From Schlegelella_A sp038241255 (lineage in GTDB: Bacteria > Pseudomonadota > Gammaproteobacteria > Burkholderiales > Burkholderiaceae_C): DNA of 64,000 bases. Positions 50,527 to 59,614 of the stretch are shown here, piece by piece. The position numbers and the translations under genes are program-made. Position 1 is the stretch's first letter. Each line of letters starts with the position of its first letter. The notes beneath the pieces are model-generated. The model saw only the letters and a program-made list of their open reading frames with translations, was not told where the DNA came from and searched no databases. The stretch is taken from positions 35,742 to 99,741 of the forward strand of contig JBBRFW010000004.1 in the NCBI GenBank assembly GCA_038241255.1, given 5' to 3'.

Positions 50527-51705
50527 ATGCACGCCCGCACTTCTGCCTCTTCGCGCCGTCGCTCGCTGGGTCTGTCGCTGGTCGAGATCCTAGTCGGCGT
50601 GGCGATCGGGCTGATCGGCATTGTTGCGATCTTCCAGGCCGTCGCGGTCTGGACCAAGCACACGCAGACGACGAGCTCCGGTGGCGACGCCCAAGTTGCC
50701 GGCACCCTGGCGCTGTTCAGCATCGAGCGCGACGTGAAGCAGGCCGGCCACGGCTTTGGCCGGGCCGTCTCGCCGGTCATGGGATGCCTGGTCGCGGCCA
50801 ACGACACGACGCCGGCGCGCGCCTTCAACTTCGGCCTGCGCGCGGTCGACATCGCGGCCAGCGCCGCGGGCGCACCCGACCAGATCAACATCCTCTACGG
50901 CGATTCGTCGTTCTACGTGGAAGAGGGCGCGTTCACCGACGCGACCGCGACGACCAACAAGCTGCGCCGACGCTCCGGCTTCAAGAAGGGCGATCTCGCC
51001 GTCGTCGCGGTCAACCCGAGCGCTTCCGCGGCGTCGGCAGCGTGTCAGCTGGTCCAGATCACCGACGATACCGACCCCGACGGCTATACCGTCGGCCACA
51101 CGACGACGCCTTTCGTGACCTTCTATGCGGCCTCGGCGCCCGCCGTCGCGTCGCGCTTCAATAGCGCCGGCTCGGCGCCGGCCTTCACTTCGGGAACGAT
51201 GTACAACCTCGGCCCCCGACCGCGGCTCGACGTCTGGAGCATCCAGGGCAACCGGCTCCTGACCCGCACCGACCAGATCGATGTCGGGGGCGGCGGCGCG
51301 GGCCCGACGTCGATGCAGATCGCCGAGGGCGTGATCAACCTGAAGGCGGAGTACGGCGTCGACACCAACGGCAACGGCATCGTCGACGCGGCCGAGTGGA
51401 CGACGGTCGCTCCCGCCGACTGGCGCACCCTGTTTGCCATCCGCGTCGCCGTGCTGGTGCGCAGCCGCCAGTACGAGCGCAACCGCGATCCCGCCGCCAG
51501 CGGCGTGCGCGCCGTCACGCCGACAGCAGCGAACCCGTATTACTTCGGCGACCCCGCACGCACCTTCCTCATGAGGAACGTTGACGGCTCGGCCGACTCG
51601 TTCGACGACGCCACCGCGGACCCGAACAACTGGCGCTACTACCGCTACCGCGTCTACGAGCGTGTCATCCCGTTGCGCAACATGCTCTGGGGGAACTTCG
51701 GATGA
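50527..51705 (+). CDS. pilW: Minor pilin PilW
   Basis: This 392-residue minor pilin is the largest of the set. The leader ends in RRSLG before LSLVEILVGVAIGLIGIVAI, with Glu5 present. FSIERDVKQAGHGFG is the PilW hallmark, and the C-terminal domain ends YRYRVYERVIPLRNMLWG. The segment VDTNGNGIVDAAEWT near residue 278 looks like an EF-hand-type calcium loop. It overlaps pilX by four bases. Confidence 0.93.
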   Translation: MHARTSASSRRRSLGLSLVEILVGVAIGLIGIVAIFQAVAVWTKHTQTTSSGGDAQVAGTLALFSIERDVKQAGHGFGRAVSPVMGCLVAANDTTPARAFNFGLRAVDIAASAAGAPDQINILYGDSSFYVEEGAFTDATATTNKLRRRSGFKKGDLAVVAVNPSASAASAACQLVQITDDTDPDGYTVGHTTTPFVTFYAASAPAVASRFNSAGSAPAFTSGTMYNLGPRPRLDVWSIQGNRLLTRTDQIDVGGGGAGPTSMQIAEGVINLKAEYGVDTNGNGIVDAAEWTTVAPADWRTLFAIRVAVLVRSRQYERNRDPAASGVRAVTPTAANPYYFGDPARTFLMRNVDGSADSFDDATADPNNWRYYRYRVYERVIPLRNMLWGNFG

Positions 51706-52262
51706 AACGTTCACGCCAACAGCAGGGTGTGGTGCTGTTCGTCGCCCTCATCGTCCTGATCATCATGACGCTGGCCGGCCTGGCGCTGCTGCGCCAGATG
51801 GGTGCCGGCACGTCGATCGCGGGAAACATCGCCTTCAAGGAAAACGCCACGTCGGTCGCCGACCGCGGCACGGAGTTCGCGAGGCAATGGGTGATCGCCA
51901 ATTCGGCGATCACCGCGTCGGACTCCGTCGCGAACGGCTACCTCTCGAGCTGGGGCGCAAGTGTCGACCCCACTGCTTTCCTCTGGGCCACGCAATCGTT
52001 CGCGCTGGCCGATGATCAGGCACAGACCGGCAACACGGCCCGGATCATCATCCAGCGCCTGTGCGAGACGCCGAACCTGAGCGCCATCGATCCGGCCCAG
52101 AAGTGCTCCGATTTCCCGGTCGTCAATGGCGGCCAATCGCATGGCGGCGGCGGTTATCCGTCGATCTTGCCAGGCGCCTCCCCCAGCCCGTTCTACCGTG
52201 TCACGACACGGGTCGACGGGCCGCGAAACACAGTCAGCTACACGCAGGTGCTGTTTCAGTGA
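51702..52262 (+). CDS. pilX: Minor pilin PilX
   Basis: This 186-residue minor pilin has the leader MKRSRQQQG and the mature start VVLFVALIVLIIMTLAGLAL, which lacks Glu5, as is typical for PilX (and for GspK at the secretion-pilus tip). ERG-like DRGTEFARQWV is followed by a compact domain with a Cys pair. The ATG at 51702 overlaps pilW (ATGA). It likely primes pilus assembly together with PilW and PilY1. Confidence 0.92.
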   Translation: MKRSRQQQGVVLFVALIVLIIMTLAGLALLRQMGAGTSIAGNIAFKENATSVADRGTEFARQWVIANSAITASDSVANGYLSSWGASVDPTAFLWATQSFALADDQAQTGNTARIIIQRLCETPNLSAIDPAQKCSDFPVVNGGQSHGGGGYPSILPGASPSPFYRVTTRVDGPRNTVSYTQVLFQ

Positions 52263-52295
52263 GCGACGACTGACGCCCAAGAACGAGAAGCCATC

Positions 52296-55200
52296 ATGAA
52301 GCACGTCGATCCCTTCTTAGCAGCTCGCCGACTCGGCGCGCGCAGCGCGGCCCTGGTCCTGGCGTTGTCGGTTGCGGCGGTCAGCCACGGCGCGCAAACG
52401 GACATCTCGAGCACGCCGATCATCTCGACGACGGCGGCGCTGGTGAAGCCGAACGTGATGCTGCTCATGGATGCGTCGGGCTCGATGGGCCGCTCCCACA
52501 TGCCCGATGAGGTCGAGACGGCGACGGGCCCGACGAGCGTCGGCTACAAGTCGTCGCAATGCAATCAGCTGTACTACAACCCGGCGCAGATTTATCTCCT
52601 GCCGAAGCGCTATGACGGCACGCTCTTTCCGGTCCCGTCCTTTTCCGCGGCGCGCTATGCCGGTTTCGGCGACTTCTACGCCGTGCCCGATCTGAGCGTC
52701 GAGGACCTGAACACGCAGTTCGTCTCCTACGACGCGGCGACGCTGGAGGTCCCATCACCCTTTCCGGACCCGCCGCAAGCCGCCTACTATTTCGACTACA
52801 GCGGTGCTCAGACGCTGACCTTCGCGGCCGCGCCCTGTACCGACAACGACACGTCCCTGCCCTCCACCGCCGGCGTCTTCCCGGCCACCGGGGGCGGCAC
52901 GTGGACCAAGGTCCTCGTTACTTCGCGGCCGGCCGCCGAACAGCAGAATTTCGCGATCTGGTACTCCTTCTACCGGACCCGGATCGCCCTGATCAAGAGC
53001 GCGGCCAGCCTTGCTTTCGCGCCCCTCAACGACACCAAGCGGATCGGTTTCATCACCGTGCAGCCGAAGGCGTCGCCGGGCGCGCCCGGGATTGCCGGCG
53101 TGGCGCCGAACTGGCCGCGTTACCTGCCGATCGCCGATTTCAACGCCGGCGCCGGGGCGCAGAAGGACAAGTGGTTCGCCAGGCTCTTCGCGCAGAAGCC
53201 CGGCGGCGCTTCGCCTTCGCGCGAAGGTCTTGCCCGAGTCGGACGCTACTACGGCGGCATGGAAGACAGCATCAACACCAACATGCCGGCGACCGGCGCG
53301 GCCGATCCCGTCCAGTACTCGTGCCAGCAGAACTTCACGATCATGACCACCGATGGCTACTGGAACGGCCAGACGGAATCGAAGGGGCCGGGTCTCTACG
53401 GCGGCGGCCTTAAGCTCGACGGCGTGACCAAGGTCGACCAGCAGGACGGCGACATCGGCGATCCGTATTCGCCGCGCCCTTTCTGGGACGGCAACACGGA
53501 CTCGATCCACGTCGTCACCAACAAGACCAACGCCTATACCGACAACGTCTGTAGCCTGGCGGGCAGGTACCGCTCGACGTTCCAGACCCAGCGCGAAGTG
53601 TCGATGCAGACCAAGGACACGACCCGCACGACGAAACGCACGATCCAGTACTACGAGGCGAAGAGTCAGGCGATCGCCTCGACGGTGCAGACGACGTACA
53701 CGAGCACTTACGACATCCAGACGACGGAGCAGTATGCCCTGCGCAAGGAGCACTTCATTGAGGAGAAGTACCAGCACGTCAAGTCGCAGGAGCAGACCAC
53801 GAAGGTGACCGAGCAGTACCAACTGCAGACGAGCCAGGTTCTGGCGCAGACCTTCCAGACCCGCAAGGTCCAGACCCAGACCCTGGAGAAGGACGAGCAG
53901 TGGCAGACCTCTAAGTCGCAGTCGGTGCAGGCGACGACCCAGTACCTGATGGAGGTCGACCAGTACAAGCTCGGCCGAAAGCAGGTCTTCAAGCACGAGT
54001 ACCAAACGATCGAGAAGCTCGGCGACGACGAGATCGGCGTCGCCCTCAGCGGCGACTGCACTCCTGGCCCCGGGGTTCGCTGCGAGACGCGAGAAGTCCT
54101 GACCAGTCGGCTCGTTGACCCGAGCACCTGCACGACGCCGGGGCTGACCGTCGGCCCGCCGCCGGGCTACCTGAAGACGACCTGCACTGACGGCCCCTCC
54201 GCGTTGCCGTACGGCCCGGTCGCCAATTGCGCCCCCGGCTTCACCGCGGCCAGCAGCGGCAACAGCTGGGTCGAAACGACGTGCGATCTCACCCTGGGCA
54301 CGCCCACGGCATTCAACGGCACCTGCGTCGTCGGGCCGCCGACTCAGGATGCCTCGTTTTTCATCTACACGTGCACGCGGCCGGCCGCCAACAACACCTC
54401 GACGCCGGTCGCGTCCTGCGGCGCCGATACGCCCGGCACCTCCCCGTCCTGGATCACCACGACCTGCTCGCAGCCTCCCGGGCCGAACAATTTCGCTTCG
54501 ACGCCGTCGCTACCGTGCACGGTCGGGCCGCCGGTCACCGATGGCTCGTTCGTGACGACCACGTGCACGAAGCCGATCGACACCGTGCCGACCTACGTCG
54601 CAAGCTGCGTCGCCAAGGACGGCCTGACGCCTCCTTACCTCAAGGTCACCTGCACGCCCGATCCTCCCACCGACGTCGCCAGCCCAAGCGCCGGCTGCAC
54701 CGCGGGCACGGTGGGCGTCGTCACGACGACCTGCCCGAAGAGCGCCGCAGGACCGTATCCGGCGCCCACCGGCGTCGCCACGTGCGTCGAGGGCTCGAGC
54801 ACGGGCGCGCCCGACTACTACGAGACCCACTGCACATTCCCCGCTGCGACGAACCAGACCGTCTTCACAACCGCCGCACTGTGCGGAACGGTTGGCACCT
54901 CGACCGACACCGGTACCTGGATCACCCGCGTTTGCAGCAAGCCCGCGGGCCCGAACAACGACACTGTGTACGCCGATCCGAGGTTCTGCACGAACGACCC
55001 GGGAACTGCACCCCTGTACGTGCACACCACTTGCACCACGGTCATCACCATGGCGCAGACGCCGGTGCCGCCGTTGACGTGCCCCCTTGGCGTCACCTAC
55101 GCTGGCGGTCCCGATTTCACCGTCACCCACTGCGACAAGCGAGGAGTGTCGCCGCCGACCGGCGTGGCGGCGTGCACGCCGACCGACCCGACGGTTCCGC

Positions 55201-58200
55201 CGTACATCGTCACCACTTGTGGCAATTCGCTCACCGACACGCCGGTGGCGTCCTGCATCCTCGGCCCGCTGCCCGACGACGGCATCGACAAGGTCACCTG
55301 CGTTAAGCCTGCGGGGCCGAACAATGCAGGGCCGACCCAGGTTGCGACCTGTACCGCTCAAGCGCCGACCGGCCCTGCCTATGTCAGGGTGAGCTGCGCG
55401 GGGTCGGTCACGACGGCGGCCTTGGCGATCGCCCCGGCGTCGTGCCCGGCGCCGCCGAACTCGAGCCAGACGTACGTGTCGGCGACGCAGATCCTGACTT
55501 GCTACAACAGCCCCGCCGGCACGTATGCGACGCCGACGCCGGTGGCGACGTGCTCGCCCGGCATCGACGGCAGCCTGGTGACGACCGTTTGCACGTATCC
55601 GCCGGCGACGAACTACGCCAACAAGCCGGTCGCACCCTGCACCGTGGGCACGGTCGTCGACGGCAGCCAGATCTCGACGACGTGCTCGAAGGTCGACAGC
55701 GGCGATGTCTTCGTGGCAACGGCTTCATGCCCGGTGAGCATTCCCCAAAGCGGCACCGGTCCCGACACCATCTGCACGACGACGCCGACCCTCGGCACGC
55801 CGGCGGCGACCTGCGCCTCCGGTGCCGTCGACGCTGTATCGCCATTCGACACCACCACGGCCTGTCACCCGACGATCACATCGGCGATGGCCGACTACGC
55901 CGGCGCCTGCACGGCCGGGCCGACCGGAACGCCGGGCGAATCGGTTCGCTGCAACCTGCGTCCGATCGACGTCCTCGTCGCCGATTCGGGGTGCGTCGAC
56001 AGCACCGACGCTGGCACCGGCCTGGTCACGCAATGTACGGCGGCGTCTGGCTCCGGTCATCTCTATCAGGTTAAGACGACGACCACGGTGACGACGACGG
56101 CCTACAGCGGCGCCGTCCCGGTCGGTGCCGGGACATCGACGACGAGCACGACGGCGCCGGCCAATGTCGACGGCGTCTGCTATCCGACGCCCCAGACCTT
56201 CACCGCGCAGCCGGTCCCGCCGGCGCCGTCGCCGCCGACGACGTGTGCCGCCGGCCCGGCCTACCCGTGCGACACCGTGACGGCTACGACCGGCGGCTCG
56301 CAAAACTCGCTGGCCGACGTGGCGCAGTATTACTACAAGACGGACCTTCGTCCGCTCATGACCAACGACCCGTTGAACGGCGGTGTCCCGCCAGCGGGAA
56401 CCGGCCCGGAAGACGACAAGGCGTCGCACCAGCACATGACGACGTTTGTCGTCGGCCTCGGCGTCTCCGGCACGCTCAACTACCGGGCCGACTACAAGAC
56501 CGCCGCAACCGGAGATTTCGCCCAGATCCGGACCGGCCCGCTGAACTGGCCGATCTGGCCCGATCCGATGCTCGACTACACGAATCCGGACAACTACAAC
56601 AATCCGAAGTCGATCGATGATTTCTGGCACGCGGCAGTGAACGGGCGCGGCCGGTTCTTTAGCGCCAAGGATCCGACGACGGTGGTCGAGGGGCTGGCCG
56701 ACGCGCTTGCGAAGATCGACGACAAGGTCGCTTCGGGCACCGCCGACAGCGTCTCGACGCTGCAGCCGACGACGGGCAACAATTTCGCCTACTCGACGAG
56801 CTACAAGTCAGGCGTGTGGCAAGGCGATCTCGAGGCGCGCCTGATCGACGTGGCGACGGGGATCCCGGGCCCGGCCGTCTGGAAGGCGGTCGATCTTCTG
56901 GGCCCGCACCAACTCGCCGCCTGCGACGACCGCCGCATCTACCTCATCCACGGCGGCAACACGCTGGCGAACTTCGCCTCGAGCACGAACCTTTGCGTGG
57001 CGGGCGTTCCGACGGCAACGGCCGACGGTCTCGACGCCGCCGAAGAGGCGTTCTTCGGACTGGGAAGTCTTTCGCAACTGAGCCAGTGGGCCTTCATGAC
57101 TGCTGCGCAGAAGACCGCTGTCCAGGTTCCCGGACGGCTTGTGAATTTCATTCGCGGCCAGCGATCCGACGAAGGCTTCCAGATCGGCTCGACGACGAAG
57201 TTCTTCCGCACTCGCGGTGAAGGCGTCGTCGGCGAGGGCATCCTCGGCGATATCGTCGACTCGCAGCCGGTCTACATCGGCCAGCCATTCGCCAGCTACC
57301 AGGAGCACAACTACGCGGCGTTCAAGGGGACGCCGCGGACTCCGATGATCTACGTCGGCGCCAACGACGGCATGCTGCACGCCTTCTACGCGACCGTCGA
57401 CTTGACCGTTGCCAACCACGGTCAGGAAGCGTGGGCGGTCATCCCGAGCGCGGTCTTGCCCAATCTCTACAAGCTCGCCGACGAGAACTACAAGCGCGAC
57501 GGCCACCAGTTCTACGTCGATGGCACTCCGGTCGCCGGGGACGTCTGGGACGGCTCGAATTGGCGGACCATTCTCGTCGGCGGGCTCAACGCCGGCGGCA
57601 AGGGCTACTACGCCCTCGACGTGACGACTCCCGGCGCAGCGCCGACGCCGCTCTGGGAGTTCAAGCAGGTCGCGGGCAGCTGCCCGGCGCCGGCGCCGTC
57701 GGCGATGCCTGCTGGCATCTTCGCCGACTGCAATCTCGGCCTGACGTTCGGCAAGCCGATCATCACCAAGCTCGCCGGCCAGTGGGTCGTCATGGTCGCT
57801 TCGGGCTACAACAACGCGAACGGCGTCGCCGGCGACGGCCTCGGCTATCTCTACGTGTTGGACGCGCTCACCGGCGAGCTGAAGCAAAAGATCGCGACCA
57901 CCGCGGGAAGCGCCGGTTCGCCGAGCGGCCTGGCCCAGATCAACAACTTCGTCGACAACGTCGTCGTCGACAACACTACCCTGCGCGCCTACGGCGGCGA
58001 CGTCCTGGGCAACATGTGGCGCTTTGACTTCGCGCCGCCGTCGGCGACGCTCTTGGGCACCGCCAAGGATCTGTCGAGCAACACCGAGCCGATCACGGTG
58101 CGCCCGGAGCTCGCCGAGCTCGACGGCAAGCCCTTCGTATTGTTCGGTACGGGCCGCCTGCTCGGCGCGACCGATGTCACCGACACGCAGAAGCAGTCGG

Positions 58201-58736
58201 TCTACGGCATCCGTGACACCCTCGCCGGGGGTGCCGGTCCGATCTACCCGGATCCGCTGCGAGACTCGCTGCGGCCGATGGCGATCACCCAAACGGGACT
58301 GGGAGCCGCTGCGGTCCGGACGGTCGCTTGCTCTGGCACGCCCGGCGCCTGTGCGCGCAACGCCGGTTGGGTACTCGACCTCGCCGAAGCCGGCGAACGC
58401 GTCAACGTCGAATTGAAGCTGGTGCTCGGTGCGCTGGTCTTTGCGAGCAACGTTCCGGATCTCGTCCCCTGCAGCGTCGGCGGCCACAGCTGGTTCAACC
58501 AGGTCGACTTCCGCACGGCGACGCCAATCCCGGGGGCGATCACCTCGCAGTACCTGTCCGATTCGCTCAACGTCGGCTTCAACGTGCTGCAGTTGCCGCT
58601 CTTGCCTGGTCAGCAGAACCCGACCTACACGGGCCTGTTCCGGCAGAGCAATGCCTCGAGCACCAACGTGGGCATCCATCCGCCCGAGCCGCTCGTGAGC
58701 GGCAAGCGGATCAGCTGGCGAGAGATCGCCCAGTAG
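52296..58736 (+). CDS. pilY1: Very large type IV pilus tip adhesin PilY1 (PilC/PilY family)
   Basis: This 2146-residue secreted protein is nearly twice the usual 1100-1200. After a signal peptide, a von Willebrand A-like domain has the metal site LLMDASGSMG (near residue 60) and the late TTDGYWNG block (near 351). Residues 427-574 are a Gln/Thr/Tyr/Lys-rich segment. Residues 587-1324 are about 20 degenerate Cys/Thr repeats. The vWA-linked part resumes with ADVAQYYYKTDLRP (near 1340). The C-terminal beta-propeller has ILGDIVDSQPVYIG, MIYVGANDGMLHAFYA and AYGGDVLGNMWRFD. The frame is intact. It probably sits at the pilus tip with PilV, W and X. Confidence 0.93.
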   Translation: MKHVDPFLAARRLGARSAALVLALSVAAVSHGAQTDISSTPIISTTAALVKPNVMLLMDASGSMGRSHMPDEVETATGPTSVGYKSSQCNQLYYNPAQIYLLPKRYDGTLFPVPSFSAARYAGFGDFYAVPDLSVEDLNTQFVSYDAATLEVPSPFPDPPQAAYYFDYSGAQTLTFAAAPCTDNDTSLPSTAGVFPATGGGTWTKVLVTSRPAAEQQNFAIWYSFYRTRIALIKSAASLAFAPLNDTKRIGFITVQPKASPGAPGIAGVAPNWPRYLPIADFNAGAGAQKDKWFARLFAQKPGGASPSREGLARVGRYYGGMEDSINTNMPATGAADPVQYSCQQNFTIMTTDGYWNGQTESKGPGLYGGGLKLDGVTKVDQQDGDIGDPYSPRPFWDGNTDSIHVVTNKTNAYTDNVCSLAGRYRSTFQTQREVSMQTKDTTRTTKRTIQYYEAKSQAIASTVQTTYTSTYDIQTTEQYALRKEHFIEEKYQHVKSQEQTTKVTEQYQLQTSQVLAQTFQTRKVQTQTLEKDEQWQTSKSQSVQATTQYLMEVDQYKLGRKQVFKHEYQTIEKLGDDEIGVALSGDCTPGPGVRCETREVLTSRLVDPSTCTTPGLTVGPPPGYLKTTCTDGPSALPYGPVANCAPGFTAASSGNSWVETTCDLTLGTPTAFNGTCVVGPPTQDASFFIYTCTRPAANNTSTPVASCGADTPGTSPSWITTTCSQPPGPNNFASTPSLPCTVGPPVTDGSFVTTTCTKPIDTVPTYVASCVAKDGLTPPYLKVTCTPDPPTDVASPSAGCTAGTVGVVTTTCPKSAAGPYPAPTGVATCVEGSSTGAPDYYETHCTFPAATNQTVFTTAALCGTVGTSTDTGTWITRVCSKPAGPNNDTVYADPRFCTNDPGTAPLYVHTTCTTVITMAQTPVPPLTCPLGVTYAGGPDFTVTHCDKRGVSPPTGVAACTPTDPTVPPYIVTTCGNSLTDTPVASCILGPLPDDGIDKVTCVKPAGPNNAGPTQVATCTAQAPTGPAYVRVSCAGSVTTAALAIAPASCPAPPNSSQTYVSATQILTCYNSPAGTYATPTPVATCSPGIDGSLVTTVCTYPPATNYANKPVAPCTVGTVVDGSQISTTCSKVDSGDVFVATASCPVSIPQSGTGPDTICTTTPTLGTPAATCASGAVDAVSPFDTTTACHPTITSAMADYAGACTAGPTGTPGESVRCNLRPIDVLVADSGCVDSTDAGTGLVTQCTAASGSGHLYQVKTTTTVTTTAYSGAVPVGAGTSTTSTTAPANVDGVCYPTPQTFTAQPVPPAPSPPTTCAAGPAYPCDTVTATTGGSQNSLADVAQYYYKTDLRPLMTNDPLNGGVPPAGTGPEDDKASHQHMTTFVVGLGVSGTLNYRADYKTAATGDFAQIRTGPLNWPIWPDPMLDYTNPDNYNNPKSIDDFWHAAVNGRGRFFSAKDPTTVVEGLADALAKIDDKVASGTADSVSTLQPTTGNNFAYSTSYKSGVWQGDLEARLIDVATGIPGPAVWKAVDLLGPHQLAACDDRRIYLIHGGNTLANFASSTNLCVAGVPTATADGLDAAEEAFFGLGSLSQLSQWAFMTAAQKTAVQVPGRLVNFIRGQRSDEGFQIGSTTKFFRTRGEGVVGEGILGDIVDSQPVYIGQPFASYQEHNYAAFKGTPRTPMIYVGANDGMLHAFYATVDLTVANHGQEAWAVIPSAVLPNLYKLADENYKRDGHQFYVDGTPVAGDVWDGSNWRTILVGGLNAGGKGYYALDVTTPGAAPTPLWEFKQVAGSCPAPAPSAMPAGIFADCNLGLTFGKPIITKLAGQWVVMVASGYNNANGVAGDGLGYLYVLDALTGELKQKIATTAGSAGSPSGLAQINNFVDNVVVDNTTLRAYGGDVLGNMWRFDFAPPSATLLGTAKDLSSNTEPITVRPELAELDGKPFVLFGTGRLLGATDVTDTQKQSVYGIRDTLAGGAGPIYPDPLRDSLRPMAITQTGLGAAAVRTVACSGTPGACARNAGWVLDLAEAGERVNVELKLVLGALVFASNVPDLVPCSVGGHSWFNQVDFRTATPIPGAITSQYLSDSLNVGFNVLQLPLLPGQQNPTYTGLFRQSNASSTNVGIHPPEPLVSGKRISWREIAQ
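53575..54030 (+). repeat. Gln/Thr/Tyr-rich segment in PilY1
   Basis: Protein-level degenerate repetition (residues 427 to about 578) within pilY1: recurring motifs such as TTEQYAL, VTEQYQLQTSQ and TTQYLMEVDQY, with high Gln, Thr, Lys and Tyr and almost no Gly, Pro or Cys. Composition changes sharply at both edges. It could be an extended helical or beta-strand stalk. Confidence 0.6.
54055..56268 (+). repeat. Array of about 20 Cys/Thr repeats in PilY1
   Basis: Residues 587-1324 of PilY1 are built from degenerate units of about 33-36 residues. A typical unit reads TTCTKP, then a Pro/Asn-rich stretch (often GPNN), then PVASC or a variant, then a short Gly/Asp-containing turn back to VTTTC. Each unit thus offers two cysteines, about 40 in all. 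The DNA is only loosely repetitive, so the array is old or diverging. Confidence 0.75.
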
Positions 58737-58740
58737 CGAC

Positions 58741-59541
58741 GTGGCGGTCGGCGGGATGAGCGGGATGCTGGCGCGTCCCGCCAACGCTTTTATCGCGGAG
58801 GCTGCGGCGAGTGCGCGGCACCGGCCCCGTCTAGCGATCGCGGCGATCGCTGCAGTGACGCTGCATCTCGTCCTGCTCGCGTTCCGCCCTGTTGCGATGG
58901 CGAGCAGCTACGTCGCGCCGCCGCCGTCGCCGGTGATGGCGGTCCGCGTGGTGCGCCCTCCGGCGGCAGCGCAGCCGGGGGCGGCCGTGGCCGAGCCGAT
59001 CCCGACGACGCCCGCGCCCGTCGCGCCAGTGCCCCTTTTCTCCGCAAGACAAGCGCCCAGCGAGCGAAAGCTCTTTGCCGTCAACGAAGTGCGCTCAGCG
59101 CCGAAACCGAGCCCGGCTCCCGCGGCAGCGACAGCGGCGCGACCCGACGATGGCCGTCCTTCCGAGACTGCCAGTGTCAGCGACCCGCAGGACGCCTCGG
59201 TCCCGCTCGCCGCCGCCCCCGACTACGCGCTTGGCGTTCGCCTCGATCCCGGGCCGCGGCCGCTCGACGAGATCGAGCCCGAATATCCCGATCCCGTGCA
59301 CCTGCGCGAAGGCACGGTCGTGCTTCGCCTGCTCATCAGCGACACTGGCCACGTCGACGATGTCGCCGTCGTTCGCGCCGAGCCGCGCGGCGTCTTCGAG
59401 CAGGCGGCGCTCGACGCTTTCGCGAAGGCGCGTTTCTCGCCCGGCCTGGCGGCCGGAACGCCGGTCAAGAGCCAGATCATGGTCGAGGTCCAGTTCATGC
59501 CGATCAACCGCGGCGCTCGCGTCTCCGGCCGGACCTACTGA
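58741..59541 (+). CDS. TonB-like protein with C-terminal TonB domain
   Basis: This 266-residue protein has an N-terminal cytoplasmic segment, one membrane helix (LAIAAIAAVTLHLVLLAF, residues 31-48), a Pro/Ala-rich periplasmic linker (residues 60-160) and a TonB C-terminal fold (GTVVLRLLISDTGHVDDVAVV, then FEQAALDAFAKARFSPG). TonB proteins transfer energy from ExbBD to outer-membrane receptors, but no exbB, exbD or receptor is nearby. The GTG at 58741 lies four bases after the pilY1 stop, so it may be cotranscribed with the pilus genes and serve another envelope role. Confidence 0.8.
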   Translation: MAVGGMSGMLARPANAFIAEAAASARHRPRLAIAAIAAVTLHLVLLAFRPVAMASSYVAPPPSPVMAVRVVRPPAAAQPGAAVAEPIPTTPAPVAPVPLFSARQAPSERKLFAVNEVRSAPKPSPAPAAATAARPDDGRPSETASVSDPQDASVPLAAAPDYALGVRLDPGPRPLDEIEPEYPDPVHLREGTVVLRLLISDTGHVDDVAVVRAEPRGVFEQAALDAFAKARFSPGLAAGTPVKSQIMVEVQFMPINRGARVSGRTY

Positions 59542-59614
59542 ACCGCAGGAGCCCGCGGCCGGATTGCTGCGCTGCGGTATTCTTCGTCCTGGGTGGCATG
59601 AGTCGGGGCAGGCC

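Noticed and set aside
54055..56268. CRISPR-like or tandem DNA repeat
   Set aside because: The repetition is at protein level with variable unit length; no identical DNA repeats or spacers are seen.
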